Notes: a model not told the origin generated them from the letters alone. A DNA stretch of 58,187 nucleotides from Rodentibacter sp. Ppn85 (GCF_001999335.1 NZ_MLHS01000056.1:1-58187), one strand, 5' to 3'. Shown: positions 1 to 9,583, numbered from the stretch's first letter. Numbers and translations are program-made.

Positions 1-174
1 AGTGCGGTCGATTTTTCCGGACTTCCGACAAACTGTAAGGGGTGTATTGAGGCCCCTAATATAATAGATGAAAAAATACGATCTTACGCCGCTTCTTTAG
101 ATAAAACACAAAAAGACGAAGATAATTCTTTAGGCGTAATGTTTGCACAAAAAATAAAAATTCAATGTGAGTAA
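1..174 (+). CDS. C-terminal end of a DUF1007-type periplasmic protein (partial)
   Basis: An open frame enters from the left edge and ends at TAA 172-174, three bases before the next ATG. The 57 visible residues end in F-A-Q-K-I-K-I-Q-C-E, which resembles the end of DUF1007 proteins. In Pasteurellaceae these proteins are encoded next to a NicO-type exporter, as seen here. The tight spacing to the next gene suggests one transcript, probably concerned with metal handling. An uptake sequence lies at the very first bases. The family call rests on a short tail plus context, so it is tentative. Confidence 0.55.
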   Translation, partial: SAVDFSGLPTNCKGCIEAPNIIDEKIRSYAASLDKTQKDEDNSLGVMFAQKIKIQCE

Positions 175-177
175 ATA

Positions 178-1149
178 ATGAAACCTATTTTTCCATTCAA
201 ATGGCTCATAGCCTTCTTTGGGGTACTGGTTGGTATTTTTTGGTTTTTTCCTTGGCTTTTTGTAAAAACTGTTATGTGGCAACAGATATTTAACCAACTG
301 ATTTCTGAAAACCTTCATGCTATTCAGCAACATTCTGTTTCGGCAGGTATGTTATTAATTATGGTGAGTTTTCTATATGGTGTATTGCATGCGCTTGGAC
401 CGGGCCATGGCAAATTTATTATTGCAAGCTATTTATCTACGCACGAAAGTGAATTGAAACAAAGTGTGAAATTAAGTTTACTTTCCTCACTTATGCAGGG
501 TATTGTGGCAATTACCGCAACTTCTATTATTGTGGTGATTCTAAATCTCTCTTCTCGCTATTTCAAATTAAGCCAACTATGGTTGGAACGTAGTGCATTA
601 ATTTTATTACTCGGGCTTGGAATTTACTGGATTTATCAAGGAACGAGAAAATCAACAAAAGCCTTTCGTATTAAATCTGTTCAGCTGACTAATTTGCCGT
701 TACAAAGCGCGGTCAAAATTAACCGCACTTTTAAGAAGGATTGTGGCTGCGGGCATCAACATTTACCTAACGCTGTTCAATTAAAACAAGCCAATACCAG
801 GAAAAGCCAATTTCTTGTGATTATGAGTATTGGTTTACGCCCTTGTACCGGGGCAATTTTTGTGCTTTTTCTTGCATATATGACGGATCTTTTCATTTGG
901 GGGATTTTTGCTACGTTGGCGATGTCAATCGGCACAGGGTTAACGCTTTCCCTTTTTGCTATTTTGGTGCGTTATGCTAAGAATATAGCAATACAATTAG
1001 GGAAGTGGTATGGGACGAAAGCATTAAATCGATATAGCGGACAGATAGTAAAAATCCTTGCGGGTAGTATTATGATTTTCTTTGCATTAACTTTACTTTA
1101 CAGCACAACCTTTGAATCGATTGGTGGAGCAGTGTTGTTTGGAAGATAA
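178..1149 (+). CDS. NicO/RcnA-type nickel/cobalt transporter
   Basis: This 323-residue inner-membrane protein has about six hydrophobic segments. It carries the NicO family signature H-A-L-G-P-G-H-G-K near residue 75 in an early helix, and a second motif G-L-R-P-C-T-G-A near residue 220. Between them lies a cytoplasmic loop with C-G-C-G-H-Q-H, a likely metal-sensing or binding cluster. Family members export or import Ni2+/Co2+. The gene follows the DUF1007 frame by three bases, and such pairs are conserved in Pasteurellaceae. The direction of transport cannot be told from sequence. Confidence 0.85.
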   Translation: MKPIFPFKWLIAFFGVLVGIFWFFPWLFVKTVMWQQIFNQLISENLHAIQQHSVSAGMLLIMVSFLYGVLHALGPGHGKFIIASYLSTHESELKQSVKLSLLSSLMQGIVAITATSIIVVILNLSSRYFKLSQLWLERSALILLLGLGIYWIYQGTRKSTKAFRIKSVQLTNLPLQSAVKINRTFKKDCGCGHQHLPNAVQLKQANTRKSQFLVIMSIGLRPCTGAIFVLFLAYMTDLFIWGIFATLAMSIGTGLTLSLFAILVRYAKNIAIQLGKWYGTKALNRYSGQIVKILAGSIMIFFALTLLYSTTFESIGGAVLFGR

Positions 1150-1156
1150 AAAATAA

Positions 1157-1177
1157 AACCCATCAAAACGATGGGTT
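1157..1177 (-). terminator. Rho-independent terminator of tRNA-Asn (possibly bidirectional)
   Basis: Eight base pairs (AACCCATC / GATGGGTT) close a five-base loop. Read on the minus strand the stem is followed by a U-rich run (TTTTATTTTTT), so it fits the end of the tRNA transcript. On the plus strand the tail is poorer, so its use by the NicO gene is less certain. Confidence 0.75.
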
Positions 1178-1246
1178 GAACATCTTTTGGCTGCTAATTT
1201 AGAACTCGTAAAAGGAGACAAACGAATTCTAAACCAAAAGAGAAAT

Positions 1247-1322
1247 TGGCTCCTCCTGCTGGACTTGAACCAGCGACATATGGATTAACAGTCCACCGTT
1301 CTACCGACTGAACTAAGGAGGA
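1247..1322 (-). tRNA. asnT: tRNA-Asn (anticodon GTT)
   Basis: On the minus strand the 76-nt gene begins TCCTCCTTAG and ends with an encoded CCA (GGAGGAGCCA). The acceptor stem TCCTCCT / AGGAGGA pairs. The anticodon loop reads CTGTTAA with GTT at the wobble-to-third positions, and the T arm contains GGTTCAAGTCC. The sequence is very close to enterobacterial tRNA-Asn. It stands alone, with its own promoter and terminator. The gene symbol is generic. Confidence 0.96.
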
Positions 1323-1358
1323 ATAAATTCTGTATTAGAGTGAATCAATCGGTCGCGC

Positions 1359-1387
1359 ATTTTAATGATCAAGTAATGGTTTGTCAA
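1359..1387 (-). promoter_or_regulatory. Sigma-70 promoter of tRNA-Asn with GC-rich discriminator
   Basis: On the minus strand TTGACA (1387-1382) and TAAAAT (1364-1359) are separated by exactly 17 bases, followed by GCGCGACC. A GC-rich stretch after the -10 element is typical of stable-RNA promoters under stringent control. Transcription would start near 1352, about 30 bases before the mature 5' end. Confidence 0.8.
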
Positions 1388-1676
1388 CGGGTAAAATAAA
1401 AAATTCAAAAAAATTTTAATGTATTTTTCTATCCACAAAGACTGTGGATAACTTTGTGGATTGAAATAAAATAAGATCCTGTAATGCCGATAAATACTGG
1501 GATTGTACAATGCAGGCTAGTAATTGATTGTAAAATAACATTTCTTTATTTATCAATTGGTTATATAAAGTCCAGCAAAAAATATAAAAAAGTTTTCAAT
1601 TTTGTGAAGTTTTTCTCTTGACATCGCTAACACTGTGTAAAACTTACCTTTTTCACTCTATATGGAGTAAGAAATA

Positions 1677-1685
1677 TGCTAGAAT
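1677..1685 (+). promoter_or_regulatory. Possible extended -10 promoter of uvrB
   Basis: TGC-TAGAAT matches an extended -10 element about 40 bases before the uvrB start. No good -35 lies at normal spacing. A consensus TTGACA at 1618 lacks a matching -10 element. I see no convincing LexA box. The rest of the gap from 1388 to 1724 shows nothing recognisable. Confidence 0.35.
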
Positions 1686-1724
1686 GACGCCAATAAAAAC
1701 TCATTCAATTCTAACCGCACTTTT

Positions 1725-3761
1725 ATGGCAGAAAAAATTAACAGTAAACCTTTTATTCTTCATTCCGATTTCAACCCTTCAGGCGATCAACCTCAAGCCA
1801 TTGAAAAACTCGCTGAAAATTTAGATGACGGGCTTGCCCATCAAACACTTCTTGGGGTAACGGGATCGGGTAAAACTTTTACTATCGCCAATGTGATTGC
1901 TAAGCTTAACCGTCCTGCAATGTTGCTTGCGCCAAACAAAACTCTTGCCGCCCAGCTTTATGCGGAAATGAAGGCTTTTTTTCCCGAAAATGCCGTGGAA
2001 TATTTTGTATCCTACTATGATTATTATCAACCTGAAGCCTATGTACCAAGTAGCGATACTTTTATTGAAAAAGATGCTTCCATTAACGATCAAATTGAAC
2101 AAATGCGTCTTTCTGCAACCAAATCTTTTTTGGAACGCCGTGATACGATTGTGGTGGCGTCGGTTTCCGCTATTTACGGCTTAGGTGATCCGGATAGTTA
2201 TTTGAAAATGATGTTGCATTTGCAACAGGGGGCGATTATCGATCAACGCCAAATTCTGGCGAAATTGGCAGAATTACAATATACACGTAACGATCAAGCT
2301 TTCCAACGGGGAACTTTCCGTGTACGTGGTGAAATTATTGATATTTTCCCGGCTGAATCTGACGACATTGCTATACGTATTGAACTATTTGATAATGAAA
2401 TTGAGCGTCTAGGTTTGTTTGATCCGTTGACCGGGCATCATTTAGGCAGCGTGCCTCGTTACACGGTTTATCCGAAAACCCATTATGTGACACCGCGTGA
2501 ACGCATTTTAGATGCCATTGAAAAAATCAAAGCGGAGTTAGTGCAACGCCGTGAATATTTCATCAAAGAGAATAAATTATTGGAAGAACAACGCATTAGC
2601 CAACGTACCATGTTCGACATTGAAATGATGAACGAATTGGGCTATTGCTCCGGCATTGAAAATTACTCGCGCTATCTTTCCGGTCGAAATGAAGGGGAGC
2701 CGCCGCCAACTTTATTTGACTATATGCCCTCTGATGCCATTTTGATTATTGATGAATCTCACGTTACCGTCCCACAAATCGGCGGGATGTACCGTGGTGA
2801 CCGTTCGCGCAAAGAAACTTTGGTAGAGTACGGTTTCCGTTTGCCTTCCGCTTTAGACAACCGCCCGTTACGCTTTGAAGAATTTGAACGCCTTGCACCG
2901 CAAACTATTTATGTTTCCGCCACACCGGGGCCTTATGAATTAGAAAAATCCGGTGATGAAATTATCGATCAAGTGGTGCGCCCGACAGGCTTGCTTGATC
3001 CGGAAATTGAAATTCGCCCGGTTGCTATTCAGGTGGACGATTTGCTTTCCGAAGCACGCCAAAGAGCGGACAGAAATGAGCGTGTTTTAGTGACGACTCT
3101 CACCAAAAAAATGGCGGAAGATCTCACGGATTATTTGGATGAGCACGGCATTCGAGTGCGTTATCTCCACTCAGATATTGATACCGTTGAACGGGTGGAA
3201 ATTATTCGCGACTTGCGTTTAGGTGAATTTGATGTGTTGGTCGGTATCAACCTATTGCGTGAAGGATTAGATATTCCGGAAGTTTCACTGGTGGCAATTT
3301 TAGATGCGGATAAAGAAGGTTTTCTGCGTTCCGAACGTTCGCTTATTCAAACGATTGGTCGTGCCGCTCGTAATCTGAAAGGAAAAGCGATTTTATATGC
3401 CGACAGCATTACGAAATCTATGGAAAAAGCTATCACGGAAACCAACCGTCGCCGTGAGAAACAAATGAAATATAATGAAGATCACGGCATTACTCCGCAA
3501 GCGTTGAACAAAAAAGTCGGTGAATTACTGGATATTGGTCAGGGTGTAACGAATAAAGGGAAAGGTAAATCTCGTGGAAAAACAGCGGCAGAACCGACCG
3601 CACTTTATAACGTACCGAAAAATGCCAAAGAATATCAGCAACAGGTCAAAAAACTGGAACAGCAAATGTACAAATTTGCGCAGGATCTGGAATTTGAAAA
3701 AGCCGCTGCCATTCGGGATCAACTTCATCAATTAAGAGAGCAATTTGTGATGAATGAGTAA
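1725..3761 (+). CDS. uvrB: UvrABC system protein B (excision repair helicase)
   Basis: The 678-residue product is colinear with E. coli UvrB. UvrB joins UvrA at DNA damage, opens the helix with its beta-hairpin and recruits UvrC. Visible are Walker A G-V-T-G-S-G-K-T near residue 45, the beta-hairpin [10 protein letters not shown] near 95, the D-E-S-H Walker B segment near 340, helicase motifs V-S-A-T-P-G and Q-T-I-G-R-A-A-R, and the C-terminal UVR helix pair that binds UvrC. The start ATG sits directly behind an uptake sequence (ACCGCACTT) and has no clear Shine-Dalgarno. It is kept because upstream in-frame residues do not match the family. Confidence 0.98.
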   Translation: MAEKINSKPFILHSDFNPSGDQPQAIEKLAENLDDGLAHQTLLGVTGSGKTFTIANVIAKLNRPAMLLAPNKTLAAQLYAEMKAFFPENAVEYFVSYYDYYQPEAYVPSSDTFIEKDASINDQIEQMRLSATKSFLERRDTIVVASVSAIYGLGDPDSYLKMMLHLQQGAIIDQRQILAKLAELQYTRNDQAFQRGTFRVRGEIIDIFPAESDDIAIRIELFDNEIERLGLFDPLTGHHLGSVPRYTVYPKTHYVTPRERILDAIEKIKAELVQRREYFIKENKLLEEQRISQRTMFDIEMMNELGYCSGIENYSRYLSGRNEGEPPPTLFDYMPSDAILIIDESHVTVPQIGGMYRGDRSRKETLVEYGFRLPSALDNRPLRFEEFERLAPQTIYVSATPGPYELEKSGDEIIDQVVRPTGLLDPEIEIRPVAIQVDDLLSEARQRADRNERVLVTTLTKKMAEDLTDYLDEHGIRVRYLHSDIDTVERVEIIRDLRLGEFDVLVGINLLREGLDIPEVSLVAILDADKEGFLRSERSLIQTIGRAARNLKGKAILYADSITKSMEKAITETNRRREKQMKYNEDHGITPQALNKKVGELLDIGQGVTNKGKGKSRGKTAAEPTALYNVPKNAKEYQQQVKKLEQQMYKFAQDLEFEKAAAIRDQLHQLREQFVMNE

Positions 3762-3824
3762 GAAAAGTGCGGTTAGAATTACTGATTTTTTTCGTTAGCA
3801 ATAAAATACATACAGTTAATATAA

Positions 3825-4319
3825 GACGTATTTCGAAGAAATATAAAAGACCTTTTAAAAGGTGAAAGAAGGCAACAAATAAAAAGTAGAATTACTGTTT
3901 TAAAAAGAAAGATTTTAATAAAAGAAATAATATCTTTACTTGGTTTAAATAAGTATAGCGAGAAGATTACATGTATTGAGGATGATCAGATTACATTAGA
4001 TAATTGAAGAGAATTATATGAATGTTCTGAAAAACATAAAATAAAAGTTTTTGACATAAAAAACTTTGGACTTGATGATGTGTTAAATTTAACCAAGAAT
4101 ATTGATTGGAATGTAAAAGAAATAACATTTTTTGTTTTCTTTAAGGAAAGGATTCAAATGGTTTTACCAGGGGATATTTTCTTTAGGTGTAAAGATAAGA
4201 TTATTAGTACATTATTTAACATAGACAGAGATATTATATTCCATAGTAAAGATTTTAAGTACGGAATTTGCTTTTTATGTGATGAATATGATGTGGGATT
4301 TTATAAATGGGAATTATAG
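3825..4319 (+). pseudogene. Decayed reading frame downstream of uvrB, function unknown
   Basis: One frame runs 164 codons from just after TAA 3822 to TAG 4317-4319, interrupted by a single TGA at 4005. In DNA this AT-rich such length would not be expected by chance, so I read it as a former gene with a lost 5' end and a nonsense mutation. No ATG with a ribosome site lies at its head. The downstream part can be read from GTG 4080, but without a Shine-Dalgarno. The product would be a small soluble protein rich in Ile, Lys, Phe and Asp, ending in Y-D-V-G-F-Y-K-W-E-L. I do not recognise the family. An orphan immunity-type protein is only a guess. Confidence 0.5.
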
Positions 4320-4396
4320 AATCACTATTCAACTAACACATAATACAAAAAATCTCCAATACTTTTGACCGTACTCTCCAAATAGTTATATGACAA

Positions 4397-4418
4397 AAGG
4401 GCAAGTAAACTCGCCCTT
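4397..4418 (-). terminator. Terminator of the amino acid ABC operon
   Basis: AAGGGC and GCCCTT flank a partly paired AGT/ACT interior. Read on the minus strand the hairpin is followed by TTTTGTC, just beyond the stop of the binding-protein gene. Confidence 0.75.
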
Positions 4419-4431
4419 ATTATGTATGAAA

Positions 4432-5289
4432 CTATTTATACTCTACCAAAATATCACTTTCGGTCACGCTATCACCGTAAACCGGTAATAAGGTTTTTTC
4501 GTAGGCCTGTTTTAATACGCCTTCTTTTGAAAGTTTTTCAATTTCAGCGTTGAGCCAATTTAATAAATCCGGTGCATCTTTACGAACGGCTGGGGCTATG
4601 ACATCTTGATCGCCGAAACTTTTCACTCCCACGGTATAGCCCGGATTTTGTTTTACCCAAGCGAATAAGAAGGTATTGTCATTTGATAGCGCATCCCCTC
4701 TACCGTCTCGTAAAGCCTCAAAAGTTTCCGTGTTTTGTTCAAATTTCAATAATTTGATATTCGGATAATTTTTTGTGAAGAAAATATCCGCCGTGGTGCC
4801 TTTATCAACGATGAGTGTTTTGTCTTTTAATTGCTCAAGATCCGTAATGACTTCACCATTTTTTGAAACTACGCCAAGAGCCACTTTCATATAAGGATTA
4901 GCAAAATCGACGACTTCTTTTCGTGCTGCGGTTACGGTGAAATTGGCAAGGATAATATCCACTTTTTGGGAAAGTAAATATTCCGCACGGTTTGCAGCAT
5001 CCACCAATACAAATTCAGCTTTATTTTCATCACCTAAGAGATCTTTGGTGATGGCTTTGCCGATTTCCACATCGAAACCTTGGCTTTTACCTTGGGCATC
5101 TACATAGCCGAAAGGCGGTTTATCGCTGAATACACCAATACGGATTTTGTCGGCTTGTTTCAACCGCTCAATGGTTGAGGCTGGTTGTGAATCCTCTTTA
5201 TTTGGTGTATTGTCATTGCAGGCGGCAAGCCCCAGAGCTAAGGTCGCAGTGGCAAAAAGTGCGGTTAAATTTTTAAATGTTTTCTTCAT
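4432..5289 (-). CDS. Cysteine-type amino acid ABC transporter, binding lipoprotein (CjaA-like)
   Basis: This 285-residue lipoprotein has a signal peptide and a lipobox (L-G-L-A-A-C, Cys near residue 24), so it should be anchored in the periplasm. It belongs to the family 3 solute-binding proteins. It resembles Campylobacter CjaA, a cysteine-binding protein, along most of its length, including [16 protein letters not shown] near residue 50, K-G-T-T-A-D and D-A-L-S-N-D-N-T. Cysteine, or a related polar amino acid, is therefore the likely ligand; this is inference from similarity. The start has a good GAGAGGAA site and overlaps the end of the ATPase gene by 17 bases. It is last in a four-gene operon. 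Confidence 0.88.
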   Translation of the reverse strand: MKKTFKNLTALFATATLALGLAACNDNTPNKEDSQPASTIERLKQADKIRIGVFSDKPPFGYVDAQGKSQGFDVEIGKAITKDLLGDENKAEFVLVDAANRAEYLLSQKVDIILANFTVTAARKEVVDFANPYMKVALGVVSKNGEVITDLEQLKDKTLIVDKGTTADIFFTKNYPNIKLLKFEQNTETFEALRDGRGDALSNDNTFLFAWVKQNPGYTVGVKSFGDQDVIAPAVRKDAPDLLNWLNAEIEKLSKEGVLKQAYEKTLLPVYGDSVTESDILVEYK

Positions 5290-6037
5290 AGTTTATTCCT
5301 CTCGGTTCATAGTTTAAGATGTTTAAAAATGTTTTCGCCCGATCTGTGGTAGGATTGGTGAAAAAATCTTCCGGTTTGGCTTGCTCGATAATTTGCCCTT
5401 TATCCATAAAAACAATGCGATTTGCCACTTGGCGGGCGAAACCCATTTCGTGGGTCACGATCAACATGGTCATGCCTTCTTTGGCAAGCCCTAAAATCAC
5501 ATCAAGTACTTCGCGTACCATTTCTGGATCGAGAGCTGCCGTAACTTCGTCAAACAGCATAATCTCAGGATTCATACAAAGCGCACGCACAATAGCGATC
5601 CGCTGTTTTTGCCCGCCAGAAAGCTCACGAGGGTAGGCGTTTTTTCGATCAAATAATCCTACGCGTTTTAATAATTTATCCGCTTGTTTTTCGGCTTCCG
5701 CCCGATCACGTTTTTGAACCTTTAAAGGCCCGAGTAAAATATTGTCTATCACGGATAAATGGGCAAATAATTCATAGCTTTGGAATACCATCCCAATACG
5801 TTGACGTGCATTGATCCAACTTATTTCTTTGCCAAGCTCGCCGACATTTTGGAGCAATAATTGACCGCTCTTTATGGGCTCTAAACCGTTTAATGTGCGA
5901 AGTAATGTGCTTTTCCCACAGCCGGACGGGCCTAAAATCACCACCACTTCGCCTTTTTCTATGGAAAGATTAATACCCTTTAATGCTTCAACTTCACCAT
6001 AGTTTTTAACAAGATTTTTTATTTCTAATAATGCCAT
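5273..6037 (-). CDS. Polar amino acid ABC transporter, ATPase subunit
   Basis: The 254-residue ATPase drives the neighbouring permeases. Walker A G-P-S-G-C-G-K-S is near residue 38, the Q loop F-Q-S-Y-E near 90, the ABC signature L-S-G-G-Q-K-Q-R near 140, Walker B I-M-L-F-D-E near 160 and the switch His in V-T-H-E near 195. It is of the GlnQ/HisP type. The C-terminal codons overlap the binding-protein gene, which implies translational coupling. There are ten bases between the preceding permease stop and this start. Confidence 0.93.
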   Translation of the reverse strand: MALLEIKNLVKNYGEVEALKGINLSIEKGEVVVILGPSGCGKSTLLRTLNGLEPIKSGQLLLQNVGELGKEISWINARQRIGMVFQSYELFAHLSVIDNILLGPLKVQKRDRAEAEKQADKLLKRVGLFDRKNAYPRELSGGQKQRIAIVRALCMNPEIMLFDEVTAALDPEMVREVLDVILGLAKEGMTMLIVTHEMGFARQVANRIVFMDKGQIIEQAKPEDFFTNPTTDRAKTFLNILNYEPRGINYEENI

Positions 6038-6047
6038 AGGTATTCCT

Positions 6048-6716
6048 TTAGCTTTCCCAACGAGTTTCTAAATAACGGGAAAATAATGAGAGCGGATAAC
6101 AGATCATAAAATAGAGAAAGAAAATGATCCCATAGATCCAAAGTGCCGCCGATTGATTGCTAAAAAGTGAATGTTCAATAATTTGCTGACCCACTTTAAT
6201 CACTTCTATTACACCGATTAACATCGCAAGGGAACTGGTTTTTACCATTCTGGTGAAAAGGTTAATAGCACTTGGGGTCACACGTTTTAGACTTTGTGGT
6301 AGCAAAACATAAATGAAGGTTTGAAAAGGCGTTAAACCTAAAGCGTAAGCGGATTCAACCTGATGTTTTTCAATGGAGGTTAACGCGCCACGCACGAGAT
6401 CGCCCATTTCTGCACTACCCCAAAAAATAAACACCCAAATACAGACAGTTATGGCGTCTAAATGTATACCAAACCATTTTGCCAATCCAAAATAGGTGAT
6501 AAATAGTAGAACGAGCAAAGGGATGATGCGGACAAATTCTAAATAAACTTGGCAAATAGCTTTAATTACAACATTTTTACTTATCATCACCACACCTAAA
6601 ATTACTCCCAAAAGACAGGCAAAAAAGACGGAAATGAAAGCAATTTCAGCCGTTACCCAAAGGCCGTTTAAAAGTCTGCTGAGATTATTGCCTTGGAATA
6701 ATAATTCAAACCCCAT
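6048..6716 (-). CDS. Polar amino acid ABC transporter, permease subunit 2
   Basis: This 222-residue HisM/GlnP-type inner-membrane permease has about five transmembrane helices. The EAA loop that docks the ATPase reads [12 protein letters not shown] near residue 125. The gene overlaps the upstream permease by 11 bases. With its sister subunit it should form the heterodimeric channel of the transporter. Confidence 0.92.
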   Translation of the reverse strand: MGFELLFQGNNLSRLLNGLWVTAEIAFISVFFACLLGVILGVVMISKNVVIKAICQVYLEFVRIIPLLVLLFITYFGLAKWFGIHLDAITVCIWVFIFWGSAEMGDLVRGALTSIEKHQVESAYALGLTPFQTFIYVLLPQSLKRVTPSAINLFTRMVKTSSLAMLIGVIEVIKVGQQIIEHSLFSNQSAALWIYGIIFFLYFMICYPLSLFSRYLETRWES

Positions 6717-7380
6717 ATTTTGCTCTCCGAGTGCGCTGTTCTAAATAACGAGTAAAAATTGAAATAGGTAGCAAAATAATTAAATAAAACACCACTAATA
6801 AAAATAAGGCTTCGTTAGTTTTATAGTCCATTCCGATAATTTCTTTTGCCATAAACATCAGTTCTGCCACCGCAACGGCACTAATGACAGAGGTTTCTTT
6901 CATTAAAAACAGACAATTTGCTCCTATTGCAGGTATAGAAATCGCTAATGCCTGTGGAAAAATGACATAACGAAAAGCTTGAAACGGTGTTAAACCAATA
7001 CTGAGCGCAGACTCGATCTGACCTTTGGAAACAGCCTCTAAACCGCCACGAACCGCTTCTGCCATATAGCTTCCGCCCAAAAAGGTTAAGCCAATTACAC
7101 CACAAGTAAAACCGTCTAATTTAATGCCAACTTTTGAAAGCCCAAAGTAAAGGAAGAAAACTTGAATCAATAATGGGGTATTGCGTGAAAGTTCAATATA
7201 ACTTTTTACCAACCAATTTAATGCCTTAAAGTTATAACTGTTGATGACTGCACAAATTGTCCCAATAATAAATGAGAATAAAATCCCCCAAAATGAGAGG
7301 GCAAGCGTTATCAATGTTGCATCGACAAAGCGTGGTAACACGCTGATAATGTAATCCCAATTCATTTCTTCTTTCATCAT
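6706..7380 (-). CDS. Polar amino acid ABC transporter, permease subunit 1
   Basis: First gene of the operon, encoding a 224-residue permease of the same HisQ/GlnP class. Its EAA loop is E-S-A-L-S-I-G-L-T-P-F-Q near residue 125. The annotated start is ATG 7380. The third ATG at 7365 (M-N-W-D-Y) has a better-placed AAAGAAG purine run and may be the real start. The upstream region, 7381-7508, shows no clear promoter and separates the operon from the sRNA terminator at 7509-7540. Confidence 0.92.
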   Translation of the reverse strand: MMKEEMNWDYIISVLPRFVDATLITLALSFWGILFSFIIGTICAVINSYNFKALNWLVKSYIELSRNTPLLIQVFFLYFGLSKVGIKLDGFTCGVIGLTFLGGSYMAEAVRGGLEAVSKGQIESALSIGLTPFQAFRYVIFPQALAISIPAIGANCLFLMKETSVISAVAVAELMFMAKEIIGMDYKTNEALFLLVVFYLIILLPISIFTRYLEQRTRRAKYGV

Positions 7381-7508
7381 ATAATTGTTTTCATGACCAT
7401 ATGGTAGAGAAGATTTTTCTTATCGGGAAAGAATTGAAACGAATTAGTTATAATGGAATGGAATAAATGAATTCTTGATATTGAGATTAAATGTTAGTTA
7501 TTTTGAAT

Positions 7509-7603
7509 AAAAAAAACGCCTATTTGTGGGGAAATAGGCGGAATGTGGAGTGATTATCATGAAGGTGTATCTAGCTAGAGATACAACCGGTTGTTGTTAG
7601 AAT
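7509..7603 (-). ncRNA. Candidate Fur-regulated small RNA (RyhB/HrrF-like), with terminator
   Basis: A self-contained transcription unit on the minus strand. The predicted start is about 7603, from a consensus promoter at 7638-7610. The end is a nine-pair hairpin, CGCCTATTT/AAATAGGCG (7517-7525 with 7532-7540), followed by eight Us (7516-7509). The body has a 12-base palindrome ACAACCGGTTGT (7583-7594), a hairpin GTATCT/AGATAC, and a C-rich unpaired stretch CACTCCACATTCC that could pair with ribosome binding sites. No ORF with a Shine-Dalgarno fits. Two Fur-like boxes surround the promoter. Fur-repressed sRNAs (RyhB in enterics, HrrF in H. influenzae) are known. Homology to either cannot be shown here, so the identity is inferred from architecture. 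Confidence 0.72.
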
Positions 7604-7608
7604 GGCTA

Positions 7609-7663
7609 CATGATAATTGTTCTCAAAAAACCTGTCAACAAATAAATGAAAATAATTCTCAAA
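7609..7663 (-). promoter_or_regulatory. Promoter with two Fur-box-like sites for the small RNA
   Basis: On the minus strand TTGACA (7638-7633), a 17-base spacer and TATCAT (7615-7610) form a near-ideal sigma-70 promoter. Plus-strand bases 7609-7627 (CATGATAATTGTTCTCAAA) and 7645-7663 (AATGAAAATAATTCTCAAA) match the Fur palindrome AATGATAATNATTATCATT at about 13 and 14 of 18 defined positions. The first covers the -10 element and the second lies just upstream of the -35, the classic layout for iron repression. Confidence 0.72.
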
Positions 7664-7667
7664 TTTT

Positions 7668-8384
7668 TTATTTGATATAAGCTACGGATTTAGTCAATGA
7701 AAGTGCGGTAGGAACTTCCCTTAAAATTTCAAATTCACCGGCGTAAGCATAGGCTTCAACACCTTGTTCTATTGCGTCTTTTAATAATCGATCATAGTCA
7801 GGATCGATATATTCGGCAATTTTAAAACGATCAAACCCATTGTGCAGACCTGCAAATAATACTACGGCACGATGTCCTTGTTTTTTCATTGCCAATAATT
7901 CTCGCACGTGTTTTTGCCCTCGTGTCGTGACGGCATCAGGAAACATACCGAGATTGCCTTTTACCAAAGTGATAGATTTTACTTCCACATAGCAATCGGG
8001 AAGTCCTTCGCTTTTTAGCAAAAAATCAATACGGCTATTTTCTTCACCGTATTTGACTTCCGGATAGATTTCATCATACATCGCTAATTCTTTGATTTGC
8101 TTGTTTTTTAATGCTTCAAATACAAGTTGATTGGAGCGATGGGTGTTAATACAGCAAAGTTGTCCGTTGGCAAGTTGGGTAAGTTCCCATGAGTTGGGAT
8201 ATTTCCTTGTTTGGCTATCGGAATGAGAGTACCAGACGGTATCGCCTTTTTCTCCGCAGCCTGTCATCGCACCGGTGTTAGCGCAGTGAATAGTCATTAT
8301 TTTGCCGTCAGGTAATTCAATATCGGCGAGAAAACGTTTGTAGCGGCGGATTAGTTTTGCAGATTGGAGCGCGGGAAGTTTCAT
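7668..8384 (-). CDS. sfsA: Sugar fermentation stimulation protein A
   Basis: The 238-residue protein matches SfsA across its length. It has an N-terminal OB-like DNA-binding part (K-R-F-L-A-D-I-E-L near residue 15; H-C-A-N-T-G-A-M near 33) and a C-terminal nuclease-like fold with R-I-D-F-L-L near residue 118 and Y-V-E-V-K-S-I-T near 132. E. coli SfsA was linked to maltose gene expression when overproduced; its true role is unsettled. The start has a TAAGGAATATT site. It is monocistronic, ending just before the Fur-controlled unit. Confidence 0.93.
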   Translation of the reverse strand: MKLPALQSAKLIRRYKRFLADIELPDGKIMTIHCANTGAMTGCGEKGDTVWYSHSDSQTRKYPNSWELTQLANGQLCCINTHRSNQLVFEALKNKQIKELAMYDEIYPEVKYGEENSRIDFLLKSEGLPDCYVEVKSITLVKGNLGMFPDAVTTRGQKHVRELLAMKKQGHRAVVLFAGLHNGFDRFKIAEYIDPDYDRLLKDAIEQGVEAYAYAGEFEILREVPTALSLTKSVAYIK

Positions 8385-8425
8385 AATATTCCTTATTAAA
8401 GTGCGGTTGAAATTTAATTGTTTTT

Positions 8426-9361
8426 TTATCGAATGAGATGATGAATTGGAAGATTTCCACGCATTTGTTTACGATAGTTCACTGGGGAAAGTCCGGTATA
8501 TTTTTGAAAATTTTCGTAAAAACGACTTAAAGAATTAAAACCTGCTGTGAGTGAAATATCGAGCATAGTTTTATCGGTATCGGTTAGTAATGCCTTGGCG
8601 TGGTTAATCCTCATCATTGTAATATACTGCTTGATAGTTAGTTGCATTACGCGTTGAAATAATCCCATGGCATAGTTGGTATTCAACCCGACCGCATCGG
8701 CGACTTGGGATACGGTGAGGGCTTGATTAAAGTGACTACCGATATAGTTAAGCATTTGAATCACATAATATTGGGTATGGCGTGAGGATTTACCGTTCAT
8801 GTGATTTTCATAATTTGTCTTTAATAAAAGCTCCCAACCGTCAAGTTCTAGGCGTTTTAACAGTAATTGCACTTCACTATAGACTAATTGGTTACGATTC
8901 TTGTCATCTTTTGTCAGCTCGTTCTCCCAGCGCATAATTTCAAACGTGCCGGCGAGTGCCGGGTTTTTCGATTGAATGACGATCCCATGAGTGATGTGAG
9001 TGACCAACTTATCGGTTAATTGCCAAGAAAGAAACTGATGAACAGGAATATCAATCACCGCCATTTCAGTACAGTTTTTACGATTCACCAAACTATGAGG
9101 AATGGCGGCCCAGAAAACAGCAATGTGATTTTTTTTAATAGTAATTTGTGAACCGTTGTAGAAATATGTTATGTCGCCGTTAAAGGGGATGTTGATTTCA
9201 ATATGCCCGTGCCAATGATGGGCCGGCATATTCAAGGGCGGTCGCCAAAGTTTTACACGTAGTGATTGTTTTTTTAAAGGTAAGGAGAGAGGGCTGGTTG
9301 TTTTACTACCAAGGGCGTTTTCCGGATCAAAATAATCCAACATTATATCTTCAGATTGCAT
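8426..9361 (-). CDS. melR: Melibiose operon regulator MelR (AraC family)
   Basis: The 311-residue regulator resembles E. coli MelR throughout. The N-terminal sugar-binding cupin includes [12 protein letters not shown] near residue 48 and F-W-A-A-I-P-H near 85. The C-terminal double helix-turn-helix includes [16 protein letters not shown] near residue 225 and [12 protein letters not shown] near 275. MelR activates melibiose genes when melibiose is present. It is transcribed divergently from melB. ATG 9361 has an AGGT site; ATG 9343, six codons in, is a possible alternative. Confidence 0.94.
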   Translation of the reverse strand: MQSEDIMLDYFDPENALGSKTTSPLSLPLKKQSLRVKLWRPPLNMPAHHWHGHIEINIPFNGDITYFYNGSQITIKKNHIAVFWAAIPHSLVNRKNCTEMAVIDIPVHQFLSWQLTDKLVTHITHGIVIQSKNPALAGTFEIMRWENELTKDDKNRNQLVYSEVQLLLKRLELDGWELLLKTNYENHMNGKSSRHTQYYVIQMLNYIGSHFNQALTVSQVADAVGLNTNYAMGLFQRVMQLTIKQYITMMRINHAKALLTDTDKTMLDISLTAGFNSLSRFYENFQKYTGLSPVNYRKQMRGNLPIHHLIR

Positions 9362-9424
9362 TCATTACCTACGAAATCTTACCAACTAAAAGAGCGGTCA
9401 AATTATAACGAATTTTTTTATAAA

Positions 9425-9455
9425 TTCCTATTTTCCTAGAAATTTTTCCTGAAAA
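9425..9455. promoter_or_regulatory. Repeated TTCCT-motifs in the melR-melB gap (operator candidates)
   Basis: The 222-base divergent region holds TTCCTATTTT (9425), TTTTCCTAGAAA (9431-9442) and TTTTCCTGAAAA (9444-9455). The last two are direct repeats 13 bases apart, and an inverted copy, TTAGGAATTTT, lies near 9495. MelR binds repeated asymmetric sites upstream of melA in E. coli, so these are plausible targets. The match to known MelR sites is not established. No clear CRP site is seen. Confidence 0.35.
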
Positions 9456-9583
9456 TTCATTTTTTAACATAGCGATCTCATAAAGTGAGTTTTTAGGAAT
9501 TTTGTATAAAGAAATGGTATAGAAAAGCCATTTTCATTTTGTCATGATGAGGCTATTAAACTCACTGAAAGGAGGTACTCATT

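Noticed and set aside
1313-1510. Minus-strand frame of 65 codons over the tRNA-Asn promoter
   Set aside because: It runs into the tRNA gene and its promoter, with no ribosome site.
1618-1646. Consensus TTGACA as the uvrB -35 element
   Set aside because: No acceptable -10 element lies 16-18 bases downstream.
4005-4007. In-frame TGA as a selenocysteine codon
   Set aside because: No SECIS-like hairpin is evident right after it and the frame also lacks a start; plain decay is simpler.
7541-7603. Leader peptide or riboswitch attenuator for the ABC operon
   Set aside because: The unit has its own strong promoter and terminator 130 bases before the operon, and the only short ORF lacks a ribosome site and a run of one amino acid. 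A stand-alone RNA fits better.
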